Positions 13,965 to 16,318 of a DNA stretch of 16,318 nucleotides are shown one piece after another; within the stretch, counting starts at the first letter, position 1; each line of letters begins with the position of its first letter. Under the pieces are notes generated by a model that ran no database searches, was not told the DNA's origin, and saw only the letters and a list, made by a program, of their open reading frames with translations. The position numbers and the translations under genes were made by a program. Source of the stretch: Anderseniella sp051010195 (GTDB lineage: Bacteria; Pseudomonadota; Alphaproteobacteria; Rhizobiales; Aestuariivirgaceae); assembly GCA_051010195.1 (NCBI GenBank), contig JBPCVV010000284.1, positions 1 through 16,318 of the forward strand, read 5' to 3'.

Positions 13965-14897
13965 ATGAGCAAAGACACCAGCCCCTTGCGCGCCCGCGTG
14001 GAGGGTGGCGGCACACCGGAGATGTCGGACTGGTACTTGAAGTCCGAGACCGGCATCCTGCGCGACGTGCTGCTGGGCCCTGCCGAAACTTTCCGCTGGC
14101 TCGGGCTGGAAAATGCCGCCTGGTCGTCTCTGGTCCGCGACACGCTGCGGCGCGGCTTGCGGTTCGACAAACAGCTTGCCATGCGCCAGCACCGCGAAAT
14201 GGTCGATGCCTACGAGAGTGCCGGCGTCACCTGTCATTTCCTGCCGGCCGACGAGCAGGTGCCCTACCAGATCTATGCCCGCGATTCATCCTTCATGTCG
14301 CCCTATGGCGCGGTGATCTGCCAGCTTGCCAGCCCGCGCAGGCGCGGCGAGTATGCGCCGGTGCTGCGCTTCTACCTGGAAAACAATATTCCCATCTACG
14401 ACATGGTGTCGGCGGGCAACTTCGAAGGTGGGGACTTCAACATCATCCGTCACGGCGTGGCGCTTGTCGGCTATACCGACCACCGCTCCGAAGAGGTTGG
14501 CGCCAACCAGGTGGCGGACTGGTTCAAAGCGGAAGGCTGGGAAATCAAGTATGCGCCAATCGACCAGTTCTATGTCCACATCGACCTGATGGTGTGCATG
14601 CTCAACGACAGTTGTGCGGCCGTGTGTCTCGACACGACTCCGGACGACATCGTTGACTGGCTGAAGGAAAAGAAAATCGAGATCATTCCGGCCACCTTTA
14701 AGGAAACCATGGCGCTGGGCTGCAATGTGGTGGCACTTGGGGGCGACAAGGTGCTGTCCACACTGGGCGCCAGCGACCTGAATACGAAGATGCGGGCTGC
14801 CGGATTTGAGGTCTACGACCCGGACATGACCATGTTCACCTGGGCCGGTGGCGGCGTTCACTGCATGTGCCAGCCACTGCGCCGCGAAGCTGCGTGA
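13965..14897 (+). CDS. Guanidino-group-modifying enzyme (dimethylargininase/amidinotransferase superfamily)
   Basis: The product is 310 residues. The ATG at 13965 follows AAGGAG with 7-base spacing; a GTG immediately before it is less likely. Landmarks of the pentein fold are in order: D107 in YARDSSF, E154 in GNFEGGDF, H205 in FYVHIDL and the nucleophile C300 in AGGGVHCMCQPLRR. All four catalytic positions are thus present. Relatives hydrolyse methylarginine, arginine or agmatine, or transfer amidino groups through a cysteine adduct. The sequence does not fit arginine deiminase (about 400 residues) and is closest in length and layout to dimethylarginine dimethylaminohydrolase-like proteins. 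The second cysteine two residues after the nucleophile (C302) is unusual. It lies 113 bases after the CoA-transferase and may have its own promoter. Substrate unknown. Confidence 0.88.
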   Translation: MSKDTSPLRARVEGGGTPEMSDWYLKSETGILRDVLLGPAETFRWLGLENAAWSSLVRDTLRRGLRFDKQLAMRQHREMVDAYESAGVTCHFLPADEQVPYQIYARDSSFMSPYGAVICQLASPRRRGEYAPVLRFYLENNIPIYDMVSAGNFEGGDFNIIRHGVALVGYTDHRSEEVGANQVADWFKAEGWEIKYAPIDQFYVHIDLMVCMLNDSCAAVCLDTTPDDIVDWLKEKKIEIIPATFKETMALGCNVVALGGDKVLSTLGASDLNTKMRAAGFEVYDPDMTMFTWAGGGVHCMCQPLRREAA

Positions 14898-14945
14898 CCC
14901 GCGCGCAAGCCGGCCTGCCACCATCAACTGAGAGCCCGTGCAGTG

Positions 14946-16049
14946 TCACCCAAAGCTCGCAACCGGGTCACCGAACTGGCATTCATCAATCTCCAGACCC
15001 AGCCCCGGGCCGACAGGCAGATTGATGTGACCATTGTCTACGCTGACCGGATCATCAGGCACATATGATCCGTCCATATAGGATGTGGCTGTCCAGACGC
15101 CTTCAAGCAGTTTCGGATTGACTGTAGCAGCAATATGGACACAGGCAGCAGCGCTGATATCGCCTCCCCAACTGTCGTCGCAGGTATGCGGCAGGCTGCA
15201 CGCCTGGCAGATATCCCTGACGACAGAGAACGGCTGCAATCCGCCAATCCGAGTGAGTTTCATGCCGAAACCATCCACTATGCCATCACCGATCACCCGG
15301 AGGATGGTGTTGAGGTCGACCATGCTCTCGTCCAGGAAAACCGGGTGAGCGAGCCGATGCCGGATTGCCGCGACCTCCTCGATCGAGTTGCAGGGCTGTT
15401 CGATTGTGATCGGCACTTCGGCGCATTCCCTGCTCAACCTCAAAGTGTCCCGTGAAGTAAGCCCCCGGTTCGCATCTGCTGCCAGGCGAACAGCGTTCCC
15501 GACCACCTCCCAGACCTTTCTGATTGTTGCGATATCTTCTTCGACCGGGCGGCCGCCAATCTTGATCTGGATGCGCGGATAACCCTGTTTCATCTTTTCA
15601 GCAACCAGCCGGGCAATCTCGTCCGGCGCGCCGATGCCGGTTGCAAAATAGGAAGGCACGCGATCCGTAACGGCGCCGCCCAGAAGCCCGCACACCGGCA
15701 TGTCGAGCTGTCTGCCCCAAAGATCATAAACGGCAATGTCGATGGCGGCCTTGGCATAAACCTGTCCATTGACCACCTGATCAAGGGCCCTGCGGACAGT
15801 CAGGGGTTGAACCGAAACGCCAATTAGAGACGGCGCCATTTCGCGCAACGCAGCTCGCACACCACTCGGCTGCACCGGGGCGTACAGCGAGCCCAGCGGG
15901 CAGACCTCTCCCCAGCCGACCAGACCGGAGTCAGAAACCAGCCGGACGATGGTGGTGTCGAGCCGGTTAATGATCTGTCCCGACATCGTATAGGGGCCAT
16001 GCTTGACAGGCAGGTCCTTCTGGTAGACATGCACTTCGCTGATTTTCAT
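14946..16049 (-). CDS. Enolase-superfamily epimerase, HpbD-like (4-hydroxyproline betaine 2-epimerase type)
   Basis: The product is 367 residues and starts at ATG 16049 with a weak ACAGG upstream. Both acid/base lysines are present, K163 (IQIKIG) and K264 (GFGMKLTRIGG), and the Mg ligands fall at D192 (AADANRG), E217 (TIEQPC) and D240 (FLDES). This pairing of lysines on opposite sides of the barrel is used for 1,1-proton transfer. The blocks HGPYTMSG, GWGEVCPLG, NGQVYAKAAIDIAVYDLWG, TCDDSWGGDISAAACVHIAATV and the Trp in LEGVWTATSY (W319) match what I recall of HpbD from Pelagibaca, where that Trp makes a cation-pi contact with the quaternary ammonium. A betaine epimerase is therefore the best call; a proline-betaine racemase is an alternative. 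The gene converges with the dimethylargininase-like gene and has its own upstream region with an inverted repeat. Confidence 0.88.
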   Translation of the reverse strand: MKISEVHVYQKDLPVKHGPYTMSGQIINRLDTTIVRLVSDSGLVGWGEVCPLGSLYAPVQPSGVRAALREMAPSLIGVSVQPLTVRRALDQVVNGQVYAKAAIDIAVYDLWGRQLDMPVCGLLGGAVTDRVPSYFATGIGAPDEIARLVAEKMKQGYPRIQIKIGGRPVEEDIATIRKVWEVVGNAVRLAADANRGLTSRDTLRLSRECAEVPITIEQPCNSIEEVAAIRHRLAHPVFLDESMVDLNTILRVIGDGIVDGFGMKLTRIGGLQPFSVVRDICQACSLPHTCDDSWGGDISAAACVHIAATVNPKLLEGVWTATSYMDGSYVPDDPVSVDNGHINLPVGPGLGLEIDECQFGDPVASFG

Positions 16050-16062
16050 CGACCTGTCGCCT

Positions 16063-16077
16063 GCTCAAACGTTGAGC
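16063..16077. promoter_or_regulatory. Inverted repeat just upstream of the HpbD-like gene
   Basis: GCTCAA (16063-16068) and TTGAGC (16072-16077) are perfect 6-base arms around ACG, 14 bases before the start codon of the epimerase-like gene. The position would place it in the leader or at a promoter-proximal operator. It is unlike the TTGTATAC sites of the GntR regulator, so this gene may answer to a different regulator or the repeat may form a leader hairpin. Confidence 0.4.
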
Positions 16078-16318
16078 CTCGACGGGACCATAATTCATCA
16101 CTCAAGAAAAGACCTGCGAAGCATAAAGGATTGCTGGCACATGCCGGGCACCTGAAGAAGCGGCGGCGCGACAGCCAAGGGTGCGCTGGCCGGGTTCGTC
16201 AAACCGGGTGGGCCTCGCATACGCCAAAAGCGTCGAGGGTGCTGCAACCGGGCAGGTCATCAATGTGGAATGATCTGTTTCAAACAGAACGCCATGGCAT
16301 CCATCAGGCGTCAGCCAG

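Noticed and set aside
13249..14016. Minus-strand ORF of about 255 codons across the CoA-transferase end
   Set aside because: It covers the CoA-transferase C-terminal part, the intergenic region and the start of the next gene in antisense, with no family features.
16102..16317. Open minus-strand frame reaching the window edge (possible 3' end of another gene)
   Set aside because: The 71 residues ending ...ILYASQVFS match nothing I recognise and third-position GC is lower than in the neighbours. It could be the tail of a gene beyond the window, but there is not enough sequence to call it.

Overview
The window looks like a piece of an alphaproteobacterial chromosome. It is GC-rich and densely packed, with many ATGA-type gene overlaps, two Tat-exported solute-binding proteins, and protein sequences that resemble marine Rhodobacterales/Rhizobiales homologues. 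This assignment is by eye; no rRNA, tRNA, phage, IS or CRISPR sequence was seen. Thirteen protein genes are supported, the first cut by the window edge.

Left part (1-2825): the 3' end of a carbon-nitrogen hydrolase and a BMP-family ABC solute-binding protein, both on +, meet an enolase-superfamily gene on - with a gap of only 5 bases. That gene resembles cis-3-hydroxy-L-proline dehydratase. The 282-base gap 2826-3107 holds a GC-rich inverted repeat, a dispersed-repeat-like palindrome and a strong intrinsic terminator.

Main minus-strand operon (10955 down to 4940): GntR/FCD regulator > DapA-family lyase/deaminase > aldehyde dehydrogenase > MttB-family (COG5598) methyltransferase > FAD-dependent amine/amino-acid oxidase. 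The genes overlap or lie within 6 bases of each other. A family-5 (peptide/opine/amine type) ABC solute-binding protein gene follows at 4700-3108, with its own upstream region and terminator.

Divergent plus-strand group (11102-14897): two overlapping short-chain dehydrogenases, a class III (CaiB/BaiF) CoA-transferase, and a guanidino-modifying enzyme of the dimethylargininase/amidinotransferase fold. A second enolase-superfamily gene (16049-14946, -) closes the window and closely resembles HpbD, the 4-hydroxyproline-betaine 2-epimerase.

How it may work together (inference): an HpbD-like epimerase, an MttB-like demethylase, a DAO-family oxidase, a DapA-family deaminase and an aldehyde dehydrogenase are the enzyme types needed to turn an N-methylated cyclic amino acid (hydroxyproline betaine type) into a central metabolite. 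Here an MttB homologue would take the place usually filled by a Rieske demethylase. A 16-base identical operator-like sequence with a TTGTATAC core occurs in the regulator/SDR divergent promoter and upstream of the solute-binding protein gene, tying the parts into one probable GntR regulon. The substrate is not proven; carnitine-like or guanidino compounds are alternatives suggested by the CoA-transferase and the dimethylargininase-like gene.
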